From: JBBRNH01 sp038230415 | Lineage (GTDB): Bacteria; Bacteroidota; Bacteroidia; Cytophagales; Spirosomataceae | Reading direction: 5' to 3' | Length of the DNA: 64,000 bases | NCBI GenBank assembly: GCA_038230415.1 | Contig: JBBRNH010000002.1 | Coordinates: forward strand, 62,001-126,000 | Shown: piece by piece, positions 1 through 8,870 of the stretch | Layout of the letters: every line of letters starts with the position of its first letter | Numbering within the stretch: position 1 is the stretch's first letter | Notes under the pieces: generated by a model | What the model was told of the DNA's origin: nothing | Databases searched by the model: none | Seen by the model: only the letters and a program-made list of their open reading frames with translations | Made by a program: the position numbers and the translations under genes

Positions 1-2843
1 ATGATAATCCCGGTGTAGCTGCCCACATTGAGCGGGGTGCGGGTCACGAACAACGCAATGAATGACCCCGACACACCCAGCATCGACAGCAGCAGAATAA
101 GCCCGGCGGCCCGCCAGTCGCGGAACAAAAACAGCAGCACGATGAACACCAGCAACGAAGCCGACAGCAAAATCAATAGCAACTCCCGAAACGATTGTTG
201 CTGCTGGGCATAGGCCCCGCCGTATTCGACGTGCTGCCCGGACACCAACGCCACCTGACTATCCACTTGTTGCTGAATCTCGCGGATGACGCTGCCCAAA
301 TCCCGGCCCGACAGACTGGCCGTAACCGCTACCATCGGCTGCAGGTTTTCGCGCTCGATTTCTGCCGTACCACTGTCCACCCGCACCGTGGCAAAGGCCG
401 ACAGCGGGCGGCTGCGGCCATCGGCGGTGAAAACGGGGCTTTGTTGCAGAAGGCCCAGGTTACTGCCTGCGTCGGGGTATTTGAGCCGCATTTTGATGAA
501 CTGCGCCCCTTCCAGAATCGTACCGACCTCATTACCCCGGAGCCGGGTGGTGAGTTGGTTCTGTAGGTCCATCGGGGTCAGGCCAAACTGTAACAGGGCC
601 GACGGCACGGGGGTGAATACCACCGACGGCCCGGCAATGGTTACGCCGTTGAAAACATCGGCGGTGCCGGCTACCTTCGTCACGATGCCACCGATTTTGT
701 CGGCAATGGGCCGGAGTTCGGCTGATTCGTTGCCGAATACTTTGACTTCAATCGGGTTGGGATCGCTCATCAAATCGCCGAGCATATCGCCGATTACCTG
801 CCCGAAATCAACGCTCAGGGCGGGTTGGTTCGCTTCGATTTTGGCCCGTAAGTCGTCAATCACGGCGTTGGTGGAGCGGCTGCGGTCTTTTTTGAGCGAG
901 ATCAGGTAATCGCCTTTGTTGGGTTCGGTGATGAAAAAGCCCATTTGCGCCCCCGTTCTCCGCGAAAAAGCCGCCACTTCGGGAATCGTATGCACCAACT
1001 TATCAACCTCGTTAAGCATGGCGTTGGTCTCATCGAGCGAGGTGCCGGGTTCCGAGTGGTAGTCCAGCACGATGGCTCCTTCGTCCATTTCGGGCAGAAA
1101 GCCTGTCTCCAACTGACTGTAAATCAACCCAATTGCCAGCACCATCGCCCCGGCGATCCCCAGGGCAAATACCGGACGACGGATAAACACCGACAGCCAG
1201 CGACCGATGGCCGGGTGCGGAACGTGAGCGGCCTGCTTGCGGGCCAGAAACCCGAACAGGCTGTAAACGACCGGCAACCCCAGCCAGGTAATCACAAACG
1301 AACAGGTCAGCGTGATAACCATCGTGGTTGCCAGCACCTGAAAAAATGCCCCGGCCACCCCGCTCATCAGCGAAAACGGAATGAAAATTACGATGGTACT
1401 CAGTGACGAGCCGATCATGGCCGGCAACAAATCGGTGATGGCCTGCCGGATGGTGCCGGGCGTGGACTGCCCGCCCTGCATTTCCTCAACGGCGTGAATC
1501 TGCTCAACAATCACGACCGCGTCGTCAATAATCAGGCCGATGGCAGCCGCAATGCCGCCGAGGGTCATAATGTCCAACGTGTAGCCGATGCTGTACAGAA
1601 CCAATAGCGCCGAGGCCAGAATAACGGGGATAATCAGCAAAATCACGACGCTCGCCCGCAGCGACCGCAGGAACAAACTCGTAACGATGATGGCTAAGAT
1701 CAGCCCGATTAAAATACTGTCTGTCACGCCCTTAACGGCTTCGCCTACGAAATCGGCCTGGACGTAGGTGGGGGTCAACTTCACGTCGGCGGGCAGCAAG
1801 CGTTGCAGTTCGCGCACTTTTTGGGCTACGCCGTCGGTGAGGGTGATGAGGTTGGCCGAGGGCTGTTTTACCACGTTAATCAGCACCGTTTCCCTGCCGT
1901 TGGCCTCGATTTTGGTGAACTCCTGCTGCTCGTGGAGTTCGACGGTGGCAACGTCGGCGAGCCGGACAATGCGTTGCCCGCTGCTCTGCACTACGATGTT
2001 TTCTACGTCCTGCCGCGAGTGAACCGTTGCGTCGGTCAGGGTCAGGTAGAGCCGGTTGTAGTCGGAAGCCAGTCCGTCAGACTGGATAAAATTGGTGTTG
2101 GCGAGTGCCAGCGTGATGCCCGCCGGGGTCACGTTCAGCCCGGCGAGTTTGTCGGGTTGCAGCACGATCCAGTATTCTTTGGTGCGCCCGCCCATCACCT
2201 GCACGTTCGACACGCCCGGCACCCGGCTCAGATAGGGCCGGATGGTGTACTGCGCCAGCCGCCGGAGTTCGATCAGATCGCGGCCTTTCGATTCTACTGC
2301 GTAGTCAATGACGGGCATAATCGAGGGTGACATTTTCTCGACCGACAGGCTGGTGTTGGGCAGTAAGGTGTTCTGAATCTGGCTGATACGGGCGTTGACG
2401 CGCTGGATCGACACGTCCATATCAACCGACCAGTTCAGGTAAATCGACAGTTCGCAACTGCCCCGGCTGGTCGTACTCCGCACCATCTGCACACCCTCGA
2501 CCTGGTTCACCGCGTTTTCTAAGGGCTGGGTAATAGCCACCATCATCAACTCGACGGGCTGCTCGCCACTGTCGGCAATGACCTTGATTTTGGGGAACGT
2601 TCGTTCGGGAAACAGCGACACCTGAATGTTGCGGTAGGCGGCAAATCCACCAACGAGCAGCAGCAGCAGCACCGCCAAAATCGGCTTGCGAAACTGAAAG
2701 ATTCCGGGCCACGCTTGGTCGGGCCACTGGTCCGTCATCACGGCTTGGTCGGGCCACTGGTCCGTCATCGCGGCTTGGCCGGGTTGTTGGCCTGTCGTAG
2801 CGGGTTGGCCGGGTTGCGCCTGATCGGGTTGTGGGTCATTCAT
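1..2843 (-). CDS. RND efflux permease (HAE1/CusA-like), C-terminus outside window
   Basis: Inner-membrane proton-driven pump of the AcrB/CusA superfamily; the last gene of a four-gene efflux operon. About 947 residues are visible. After an N-terminal extension of about 48 residues comes TM1 (FRKPILAVLLLLLVGG) and the porter-domain start (SLFPERTFPKI). TM4 carries the paired aspartates of the proton relay (GLIIDDAVVIVEQ). The second half repeats this layout and is cut by the left edge of the window. The start ATG overlaps the adaptor stop as ATGA, which indicates translational coupling and fixes the start. The N-terminus is odd: a Pro/Gln/Asp-rich decapeptide repeat precedes TM1. Substrate cannot be told; heavy-metal versus drug export is open. 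Confidence 0.93.
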   Translation of the reverse strand, partial: MNDPQPDQAQPGQPATTGQQPGQAAMTDQWPDQAVMTDQWPDQAWPGIFQFRKPILAVLLLLLVGGFAAYRNIQVSLFPERTFPKIKVIADSGEQPVELMMVAITQPLENAVNQVEGVQMVRSTTSRGSCELSIYLNWSVDMDVSIQRVNARISQIQNTLLPNTSLSVEKMSPSIMPVIDYAVESKGRDLIELRRLAQYTIRPYLSRVPGVSNVQVMGGRTKEYWIVLQPDKLAGLNVTPAGITLALANTNFIQSDGLASDYNRLYLTLTDATVHSRQDVENIVVQSSGQRIVRLADVATVELHEQQEFTKIEANGRETVLINVVKQPSANLITLTDGVAQKVRELQRLLPADVKLTPTYVQADFVGEAVKGVTDSILIGLILAIIVTSLFLRSLRASVVILLIIPVILASALLVLYSIGYTLDIMTLGGIAAAIGLIIDDAVVIVEQIHAVEEMQGGQSTPGTIRQAITDLLPAMIGSSLSTIVIFIPFSLMSGVAGAFFQVLATTMVITLTCSFVITWLGLPVVYSLFGFLARKQAAHVPHPAIGRWLSVFIRRPVFALGIAGAMVLAIGLIYSQLETGFLPEMDEGAIVLDYHSEPGTSLDETNAMLNEVDKLVHTIPEVAAFSRRTGAQMGFFITEPNKGDYLISLKKDRSRSTNAVIDDLRAKIEANQPALSVDFGQVIGDMLGDLMSDPNPIEVKVFGNESAELRPIADKIGGIVTKVAGTADVFNGVTIAGPSVVFTPVPSALLQFGLTPMDLQNQLTTRLRGNEVGTILEGAQFIKMRLKYPDAGSNLGLLQQSPVFTADGRSRPLSAFATVRVDSGTAEIERENLQPMVAVTASLSGRDLGSVIREIQQQVDSQVALVSGQHVEYGGAYAQQQQSFRELLLILLSASLLVFIVLLFLFRDWRAAGLILLLSMLGVSGSFIALFVTRTPLNVGSYTGII
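2713..2832 (-). repeat. 30-bp tandem repeat inside RND permease gene
   Basis: Two almost identical 30-base units (2713-2742 and 2743-2772) are followed by two degenerate units up to about 2832. They encode a decapeptide of the type PDQAVMTDQW, in frame, in the cytoplasmic N-terminal tail before TM1. The unit is a multiple of three, so copy-number change would keep the frame. Confidence 0.85.
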
Positions 2844-3778
2844 GGGCGGGGCTTGGTTATCCGCACCGACGCAGAATCGGCCAGGCCATACCCGCCCCGG
2901 CTGATGATGCGGTCACGCGGGCCGAAACGGGGGCTGAGAACTTCGATACGTTCCGTAGTTTGCAGGCCGGTCTTGACCGGGACGCGCACGGCGGTACTGT
3001 CGTCAATGAGTTTCATCACCCAGAAATCGGTCTGGAGTTCATTTGCCAGCACCGCGCTTTTGGGCAATGATTGGGCGTTGGCCCGTTGCTGATCGGTGAA
3101 GGTAATGCTGAGTTGCAACCGGGCGGGCAACACCATCGGCTGGTTTGGCACCACCACAAACCGCTCCGTTTGCGAAAGCGAATCCGTCAGGGCAAGCGTT
3201 CGGGAGACGCGGCCACCCACCGTCCGGCCATTGGGCAACCGGATAACGCAGGTACTGCCGATATGCACCGAGGAATCCTGTTCGGCGGGTACTTCGATCA
3301 GAAACACGAACATATCGGGGGCCGAAAAACTCGCCAGCAACGCCCCGTCCTGCACGTATTCGCGCTCTTCGGCGGTTACGCGCGTGACCAACCCCGCATC
3401 GGGCGCACGGATGATGAGTTGGCCGATGTTTTTGAGCGAGGGGTCGTGGAGGTAATTTTTGCCGCCGAGGGCGTAGGCTTCTTTGGTTTCAAGGCCGAAC
3501 AGGGGTGATCCTTTCCGCAGTTGGTCCCCGATTTTGACATACACTTTCGTCACGTAGCCCGCAATCGGTGATTTCACGTCTCCGCTGGTGAGGTAGTAGG
3601 TCATGCCCCGGAATGTTTTATCGAGCCGGAACGAATCCGTTGCCATCGTCACCACCTCAACCGGCGTTCGGGGCCGGGTCTCGGCGGGCGCATCGGTCGA
3701 GGTCGTGGACGATGAGCCGCAACGGGTGAGGAGCATTGTAAACACCGAAAAAAACAGGAAAAACAGGAGTCGTTTCAT
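2840..3778 (-). CDS. RND efflux periplasmic adaptor (membrane fusion lipoprotein)
   Basis: The adaptor joins the inner-membrane RND pump to the TolC channel. The N-terminus is a lipoprotein signal with lipobox LTRC (cysteine at residue 20), followed by a Ser/Thr-rich linker. The barrel-sandwich (lipoyl-like) part is seen in SPIAGYVTKVYVKIGDQLRKG and its return strand IRAPDAGLVTRV, and the beta-barrel part in IRLPNGRTVGGRV. At 312 residues it is short for the family because the alpha-hairpin is very reduced. It lies 27 bases after the tolC-like gene and overlaps the permease start by four bases, so all are expected to be one transcript. Confidence 0.9.
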   Translation of the reverse strand: MKRLLFFLFFSVFTMLLTRCGSSSTTSTDAPAETRPRTPVEVVTMATDSFRLDKTFRGMTYYLTSGDVKSPIAGYVTKVYVKIGDQLRKGSPLFGLETKEAYALGGKNYLHDPSLKNIGQLIIRAPDAGLVTRVTAEEREYVQDGALLASFSAPDMFVFLIEVPAEQDSSVHIGSTCVIRLPNGRTVGGRVSRTLALTDSLSQTERFVVVPNQPMVLPARLQLSITFTDQQRANAQSLPKSAVLANELQTDFWVMKLIDDSTAVRVPVKTGLQTTERIEVLSPRFGPRDRIISRGGYGLADSASVRITKPRP

Positions 3779-3805
3779 AAATCCGGCGTTCCGGTGGGTT
3801 TCTCT

Positions 3806-5080
3806 TTAAAAATTCCGGTAATTAAACTCACTCACTAAGCGTTGCCGCAGCACAGCCAACTGGTTCAGGTTCAGCTTGATGTTCTGGTATCGTTGCACAA
3901 TCAGCAGGTAATCAATGGCCGACATATCGCCCCGGTAAAGCCGGGCCTGACTGATGGTGAGCAGGTTTTCGACATCGGTGGTTTGTTTTTCGGTCAGGCC
4001 CAGCAGCGTCTGATTCACCCGCAGTTGCTCGTTAACGGTGCGGAGCCGCAGGTTGTAGCGGTTGATGTACTGATTGCGGTAGTTCTGAATCGTTACCTGG
4101 CTGACGTTCAGCTTCTGATACTGCAACCGGCGCTGACCGCCGTTATAAATCGGCATCGCAAATCCCAGCCCCAAACTGTAGCCAAACCGCCGGGTGATGA
4201 GGTCGGCACTGATGGCGTTGGTACCGACGTTGGCGATGAAATCGAGTGCGGGGCGGTAAAAAATGTCAACCACCCGGCGATTGCGTTCGACAATCAAACT
4301 GTCGAACCGGAAGCGAAGCAGGTACGGGTTATCATCCAAGGGAAACACGGCGCGGGGAACAAGGCCCGGCTTTTCGAGGTGAACCAGCCCGGTTTCGGGC
4401 AGGTTACAAAGCGTGTTGAGGGTCAGCAAATCCTGCAAAAACTGAATCTTGGCTGCCTCGTGGTTGATCTCGCTCTGCTGCAAATCCACCCGAAACGCCA
4501 GATAATCGGACTGGGTAAAGATGGCCGACCGGAGCAGTTCTTTCAGCGTGTTGTTCTGCCGGGTGAAGATCGCCACCAATTCGCCGTAGATCGTCATCTG
4601 CCGGTAGTCCTGATAGGCCGTCAGATAAAGGTCGGTAACGGCTTTTTCGAGGTCGTTGCGGTTGATACGCAGGGTATTACGGAGAGAATCACGCAGGGCT
4701 GCGTTGAGGCCGTTCTGAATGCGGAGGTTGCGCCGGTAGAGCAGGTTGCGGTTGGCCTGAATGAGTCCCGTATACTGCCCGCCGTTGGTGGTGCTTTGGT
4801 CGTAGCCGTAGTTGGTACCGGCGGGGGCATACAGGTACTGCCCGATAGCCTGCACGTAGGGTTTGTTGATGGCCACGTTCAACAGGCTATCCAAGCGGTT
4901 CAGGATCAGCCCGTTGGCGTTCTCTTTTAGCAACGGGCTGTTTTGCAGAGCCTCGTCAATATAGCCGTTCAGCGTTCGGCGGGGCAGGGTATCCTGGGTA
5001 AAAGCGGGGCCGGGTAGTGCCCCAAACCAGAGCAAACCGGCTATAAATAAGTAGATTGACCAGGGGCGATTAGTCAGCAT
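3806..5080 (-). CDS. TolC-family outer membrane efflux protein
   Basis: Outer-membrane channel of the RND system. An N-terminal signal peptide ends near GPAFTQD. The body is long alpha-helical coiled-coil sequence arranged as two related halves, rich in Asn, Gln, Leu and Arg, as expected for OEP repeats (for example LRTVNEQLRVNQTLLGLTEKQ in the second half). The length of 424 residues is normal. It sits between the beta-barrel gene (45-base gap) and the adaptor gene (27-base gap), all on the minus strand. Confidence 0.88.
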   Translation of the reverse strand: MLTNRPWSIYLFIAGLLWFGALPGPAFTQDTLPRRTLNGYIDEALQNSPLLKENANGLILNRLDSLLNVAINKPYVQAIGQYLYAPAGTNYGYDQSTTNGGQYTGLIQANRNLLYRRNLRIQNGLNAALRDSLRNTLRINRNDLEKAVTDLYLTAYQDYRQMTIYGELVAIFTRQNNTLKELLRSAIFTQSDYLAFRVDLQQSEINHEAAKIQFLQDLLTLNTLCNLPETGLVHLEKPGLVPRAVFPLDDNPYLLRFRFDSLIVERNRRVVDIFYRPALDFIANVGTNAISADLITRRFGYSLGLGFAMPIYNGGQRRLQYQKLNVSQVTIQNYRNQYINRYNLRLRTVNEQLRVNQTLLGLTEKQTTDVENLLTISQARLYRGDMSAIDYLLIVQRYQNIKLNLNQLAVLRQRLVSEFNYRNF

Positions 5081-5125
5081 TCACAGGTTGAGTTGACAAA
5101 ATGACGGGTAAATGTATGCGTAAAA

Positions 5126-6232
5126 TCAGAACGCTTCCGAAATATTGAAGTAGAGGCCGTGCGTGTTTCGGCCAAAGGCGGCATCAACCCGCAGGTTGAC
5201 GTGTTCTTTGCGGCTCAACAAAAACCGCAGTCCCGCCCCGGCTGTCATCTTTGCGTCGGGTATCGAAAATTCATTCACCTGATGAGCCACATCGCCAGCC
5301 GCCACAAACACCGCTCCGCCCAGCCGCCCAACGATTCGTTGCCGGATTTCGGCTTGTACTACAATCGCATTATTGTCGCGGTAACGCCCGTTGTAGTAGC
5401 CCCGCATCAGCATCGAACCGCCTACGGTAGCGGCTTGTTTGAACGGCACCGTCCCCTCATTGATATTCAAAAAAAGCTGCCCGGCCAGCACCGTTTTGGG
5501 GCCGAGGGAGCGGTAATGCCGCAGATCGAGCAGGTAGTTGGTGAAGGTAAAATCGCTGCCCAACGCCTGCCGGTAGCCCAGTCCCGACACTTCGGCGTAC
5601 CAGCCCCGCGTGGCCGAATAAATATTGTCGCGGGTGTCAATGATACTCACCAGACCCAGACCGTGCGTGTGGCTGCCCAACCCGCCAATGAGGGTGTTGT
5701 CGGGATACGGTGTAGTGGATGAGCGTTTGACGTTGAATGTGTTGAAATATTGATCCTGCACGCCCAGAAACCAACCCGGTTTAACCTGCCGCAGCACTTT
5801 GAGGTAGGTACGAAAGCTGCTGTACGAAATCAGTTCGCGGTGGTCGGGGCGGGTATCGTTGCCGATGCCGTAGTAAAATTCGGGGAACTGCGTGTAAAGC
5901 AGATTCGCTTTGATGAGGTATTTCTCGTCGCGGGTGAAGATGGTCATCAACTGATCGAGCACCAACTGATGGTTTTGGGTGTAGATCGCGGCCACATCAA
6001 CGTTGGAAGTGCGGGCATTGGCCCCGGCTTTGAACAGACACGCCCCCAGCAGCCCGTAACCAACGTGGGTTTCGGGGGTGTAATAAACAATCGGCAACGG
6101 AATAATCTGCACCTTGTGATGCGGCACGGCAAGGGAGTCTTTAGCCGTCTGAGCTGCGGCACGAACGCCGGTTAGCAGCAGCAAGCCGTTGACAATCAAA
6201 GCCAAACGAAACGAGAAGCGAAGCTGGGTCAT
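5126..6232 (-). CDS. BamA/TamA-type surface antigen beta-barrel protein without POTRA domains
   Basis: A signal peptide (LLLLTGVRAAAQ) is followed directly by a predicted 16-strand type beta-barrel of the Omp85/D15 superfamily, seen in the motif GGSMLMRGYYNGRYRDNN and in the alternating strands towards the C-terminus, which ends in phenylalanine as outer-membrane barrels usually do. At 368 residues there is no room for POTRA domains, so it is not a true BamA. It is first in the efflux operon. A role in the outer membrane alongside the pump is inferred from position only. Confidence 0.75.
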   Translation of the reverse strand: MTQLRFSFRLALIVNGLLLLTGVRAAAQTAKDSLAVPHHKVQIIPLPIVYYTPETHVGYGLLGACLFKAGANARTSNVDVAAIYTQNHQLVLDQLMTIFTRDEKYLIKANLLYTQFPEFYYGIGNDTRPDHRELISYSSFRTYLKVLRQVKPGWFLGVQDQYFNTFNVKRSSTTPYPDNTLIGGLGSHTHGLGLVSIIDTRDNIYSATRGWYAEVSGLGYRQALGSDFTFTNYLLDLRHYRSLGPKTVLAGQLFLNINEGTVPFKQAATVGGSMLMRGYYNGRYRDNNAIVVQAEIRQRIVGRLGGAVFVAAGDVAHQVNEFSIPDAKMTAGAGLRFLLSRKEHVNLRVDAAFGRNTHGLYFNISEAF

Positions 6233-6307
6233 TCTGCATTTTTTAGTTAGAACAAAAAACGGAGCGTTGGCTTAGTGATCGCCGATTAAATGACGATTAA
6301 TGTTTAG

Positions 6308-6538
6308 ACCTTCTGTCGGATTTGTCAGACGGAGACATTTCGGGAATGGGGCTGGCGTGGCAATCACCATCGGTATCTTACATCCGACAAAGCACGGGGC
6401 AAAAAGCAAAGTGCCTATCAGGGCCGGTACACCCTCACCGGCAATCATAGCGACTATGTGGATGACCCTGGCTTCACCGCCGATGGCAACTTTCGGGACA
6501 GCATACTTTATCACGCCGGAACGATTCTCTTCAGGTAA
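6308..6538 (+). pseudogene. N-truncated Atu4866-domain gene remnant
   Basis: An open plus-strand frame of 76 codons has no start codon and follows an in-frame stop at 6305-6307. Its translation contains KKQSAYQGRYTLTGN, then YVDDPGFTADG, then LYHAGTILFR before the stop. This matches my recollection of the conserved end of the small lipocalin-like Atu4866 family. The family N-terminus is missing. The longer minus-strand frame across the same bases has no recognisable features. Confidence 0.55.
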
Positions 6539-6670
6539 AACCGCTGAATCAGTTCCTGACCGGATGATTCGTACCGGATCAGTCCGGTCGCGCTTAAACC
6601 AATAAAGCATTGTGAGATGGGCCAACTTTTGAATCAGTTGCCTACTTTCATCAATTCGGTCAGCAGGCAA

Positions 6671-6853
6671 TTAGGTGAATTGGCCTTTTAATACCCGGAT
6701 GTGCGATTGAGACTTGCGCGGAGCCGCTGCCTTATGGCCTTTCGATAGCCAGGGGGCTGATGGAGACGCAAATACCGGTTTTAGCGATCCTGTTAACGAG
6801 GTACTCGCTTTCGGTACCCGCTTGCGCGATGGGGACTTTTTTGCTTTTTTCAT
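6671..6853 (-). CDS. Small basic hypothetical protein
   Basis: A 60-residue frame starts 23 bases after the MarR stop on the same strand. It is Lys/Arg/Ser/Pro-rich (MKKAKKSPSRKRVPKAS at the start) with no membrane segment. It could be a real small cationic protein co-transcribed with the MarR gene, or chance. No family is recognised. Confidence 0.3.
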   Translation of the reverse strand: MKKAKKSPSRKRVPKASTSLTGSLKPVFASPSAPWLSKGHKAAAPRKSQSHIRVLKGQFT

Positions 6854-6876
6854 GGTCAGTTATTGGTAAATGGTTG

Positions 6877-7530
6877 TCATTGAATGGTACGTCGTTCGCT
6901 CAGCGGGCCGTCCCTGTGGTTCAGGTGCGCCTGGTAAATCGGGCTGTGAAACGCATCCAGCCGGTCCATCAGCGTACTCAGCCCGCGCTGTTCGGCTTCC
7001 GTAAGGTCGCCTTTGAAGAGGGCGGTGGCCTCGTTCATGGCGGGCTGAAAAGCCCGGAGCGTGGCCCAGCCGGACTCGGTCAGGGTGAGCAGACGGGTAC
7101 GTTTGTCGGCGTTGTCGTCGGTCTGGGCAACGAACCCGCTGTCGATCAGGCGTTTGATGACCAGCATCCCCGACGCTTTTTCATTGACGATGGCCGCCAC
7201 CAGGTCCGTTTTGAACATACTGCCCCGCCCGGCTAAGTAAGCCAGGGCAATAAAATCGTCGAACGCCAGCAATGGGGCGGTCTCGAACGCCTTCTTGACA
7301 TAGACCCGGAAGTAGCGGTACAACTTTGTCACCAGGTGCGTCAGCCGGGTTTGCAGTACGGGTACGTCCGCCGAATAGTAGCGGTAGCCGGTGTCGGTCA
7401 CCGCCGGGCCGGGTTCGTTGGCCGAGGCCCAGGCCAGAAAATTGGCCCGGGTCTGCCGGGTGGGGTCGGGAAACGCCTGCTCGAAGGCACCGCCGAGGTC
7501 GATCAGGTCTTTCAATAAGGTCGTGTTCAT
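6877..7530 (-). CDS. MarR-family transcriptional regulator (paralogue 1)
   Basis: DNA-binding repressor type with a winged helix at about residues 90-165. The recognition-helix area is NEKASGMLVIKRLIDSGFV and the wing is DDNADKRTRLLTLTESG. An extra N-terminal region of about 70 residues precedes the usual MarR fold. It is clearly paralogous to the protein at 8152-8838 (both begin MNT.LxKxLIDL and share NEKASGMLVIKRL). It is divergent from the acyl carrier protein gene, with a 335-base spacer that carries sequences shared with the tolC-emrAB promoter. The ligand is unknown. Confidence 0.88.
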   Translation of the reverse strand: MNTTLLKDLIDLGGAFEQAFPDPTRQTRANFLAWASANEPGPAVTDTGYRYYSADVPVLQTRLTHLVTKLYRYFRVYVKKAFETAPLLAFDDFIALAYLAGRGSMFKTDLVAAIVNEKASGMLVIKRLIDSGFVAQTDDNADKRTRLLTLTESGWATLRAFQPAMNEATALFKGDLTEAEQRGLSTLMDRLDAFHSPIYQAHLNHRDGPLSERRTIQ

Positions 7531-7865
7531 GGTACGCTACTTTTGGGGGTGGACGGGTCTTACGAACCCCTCTTGTTCATAAATACACAAATTATACCGG
7601 GAGAACGCCTGTTTCACAGGGATATAGGCCAGATACGCCAACTATTTTGCTAATTAATAAACTATTCTTGATCAGATTAAGTTCAGTAATTGACAATCAC
7701 CACCCAAAACAGGCCGATACTCCTTTGCCCCGTGTCTGTCCCGGCACAGTCGTTTGCCGACCCCCAAGTCGGATGGCCCACGTCAGATGGCCCAAGCCCG
7801 GCCTGTTATTGAGTGCGTATAGTATGTACCGTTAGTATCCGTCAACCCCAAAACCAACCCCCGGT
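7531..7865 (+). promoter_or_regulatory. Divergent control region with putative MarR operators
   Basis: Spacer between the first MarR gene and the ACP gene. It holds two sequences repeated upstream of the TolC gene: AATTAATAAAC at 7652-7662 (present in reverse orientation at 9143-9153) and TAATTGACAATCACC at 7687-7701 (identical at 9149-9163). An exact TAnnTTTG box, TACTTTTG, lies at 7538-7545 on the plus strand, but far from the ACP start. Operator function is inferred from repetition beside MarR genes. Confidence 0.5.
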
Positions 7866-8165
7866 ATGAACACGATTCTCCGCCAGCCGACCTGCTCCAC
7901 CGCCGACCGGATTCTGTACATCCTGCTCGACTTCGACCTGCCCGTCGCGGCCCTGACGGGTCAGGCCGATTTTACCCGCGACTTGGGCCTGGACTCTCTC
8001 GACCGGACGGAACTGCTACTCCGGGTCGAGACCGACTTCGGCATCCACATCGCTGACCGGGACTGGCACAACCTCCGCACGATGGACGCGCTGACGGCCT
8101 ACATCGAGATCGAGGAAGGCATAACTGCCCCAATGCTGATAACTGCTTCATTCAGTGAGCAATAG
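7866..8165 (+). CDS. Stand-alone acyl carrier protein
   Basis: A 99-residue protein with the phosphopantetheine attachment motif DLGLDSLDRTELLLRVE (Ser at about residue 44) and the following helices of the ACP fold (FGIHIADRDWHNLRTMDAL). It would carry acyl or aminoacyl groups as a thioester in the cytoplasm. No ketosynthase, ligase or phosphopantetheinyl transferase gene is nearby, so the partner must be encoded elsewhere. It is flanked by two MarR genes and convergent with the second, whose 3' end it overlaps by 14 bases. Confidence 0.87.
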   Translation: MNTILRQPTCSTADRILYILLDFDLPVAALTGQADFTRDLGLDSLDRTELLLRVETDFGIHIADRDWHNLRTMDALTAYIEIEEGITAPMLITASFSEQ

Positions 8166-8838
8166 TCTCACTTGCTTGCTCCGTGCCGACTATTTTTTCG
8201 TAGAGGTCGGAGATGGATGTGTTCTTTTCGTGCAGGAACAGGGGGTTGTGGAACTGGTCGAGCTTGGTGAGCAGGTTCGCCAGTTCTGCCTGTTCGCGTT
8301 CGGTCAGGTTGCCCACAAACAGGGTCATCGTCTGGGCCATGATGGGCAGCACCTGCGCCAGCATATCCCGGCCTTTCTGGGTGATGGCCATCTGCCGGAC
8401 GCGGTGGTCGTGCAGGTCGTTGGTCTGGGTGACGAGTTCGCTGTCCAGCAACCGCTTGATAACCAGCATCCCCGACGCTTTCTCGTTGATGTTGGCCTCG
8501 ACTAAGCTCATCTTGGTCATGCTCCCGTTCATCGCCAGCAGGACGAGGTAGATAAAATCGTCGTAGGTGATGAGCGGGGTGCCGTCGAGGGCTTTTTTGA
8601 CGTGCTGCTTGTGGTAGCGGTAATCCATCGAGAGGTATTGCACGATATAGGTCGGCAGCGTCGGCAGCGGGGGCAGGTAGTTTCGCTCCAGTACCGATTC
8701 GCTGACGGACGGTTTGGCGGGCATCTGCTGGCTGAGCCAGTCTGCGAAGTTGGCCATCGTCTGCTCGTCGGGGTTGGGAACCTGCTGCTCGAAGGCGTTT
8801 TCCAGGTCAATCAATTCTTTGAATAGTACCGTATTCAT
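8152..8838 (-). CDS. MarR-family transcriptional regulator (paralogue 2)
   Basis: Winged-helix regulator related along its whole length to the protein at 6877-7530. The shared core is NEKASGMLVIKRLLDSELV and the wing is DLHDHRVRQMAITQKG. I use the ATG at 8838 (MNTVLFKELIDL) because the paralogue begins at the same point and because a -7 box at 8863-8870 would lie inside a longer reading from 8886. Divergent from the tolC-emrA-emrB genes, as emrR-type repressors often are, so control of that pump is likely. 228 residues. Confidence 0.87.
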   Translation of the reverse strand: MNTVLFKELIDLENAFEQQVPNPDEQTMANFADWLSQQMPAKPSVSESVLERNYLPPLPTLPTYIVQYLSMDYRYHKQHVKKALDGTPLITYDDFIYLVLLAMNGSMTKMSLVEANINEKASGMLVIKRLLDSELVTQTNDLHDHRVRQMAITQKGRDMLAQVLPIMAQTMTLFVGNLTEREQAELANLLTKLDQFHNPLFLHEKNTSISDLYEKIVGTEQASETIAH

Positions 8839-8862
8839 GGACGTATGTGCATTATGTTTCCG

Positions 8863-8870
8863 CAAAGTTA
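8863..8870 (-). promoter_or_regulatory. Bacteroidota -7 box for MarR paralogue 2
   Basis: The minus strand reads TAACTTTG, an exact TAnnTTTG match, 25 bases before the ATG at 8838. No TTG sits at the ideal -33 distance. Confidence 0.5.

Noticed and set aside
3842..4930. Plus-strand open frame of 362 codons opposite the TolC gene
   Set aside because: Antisense shadow of a well-supported gene; composition (Val/Gln/His-rich) is that of reverse-complement coding sequence.
6272..6670. Minus-strand frame of 132 codons before the RND operon
   Set aside because: No domain signature; the opposite strand carries a recognisable Atu4866-type fragment, which explains the region better.
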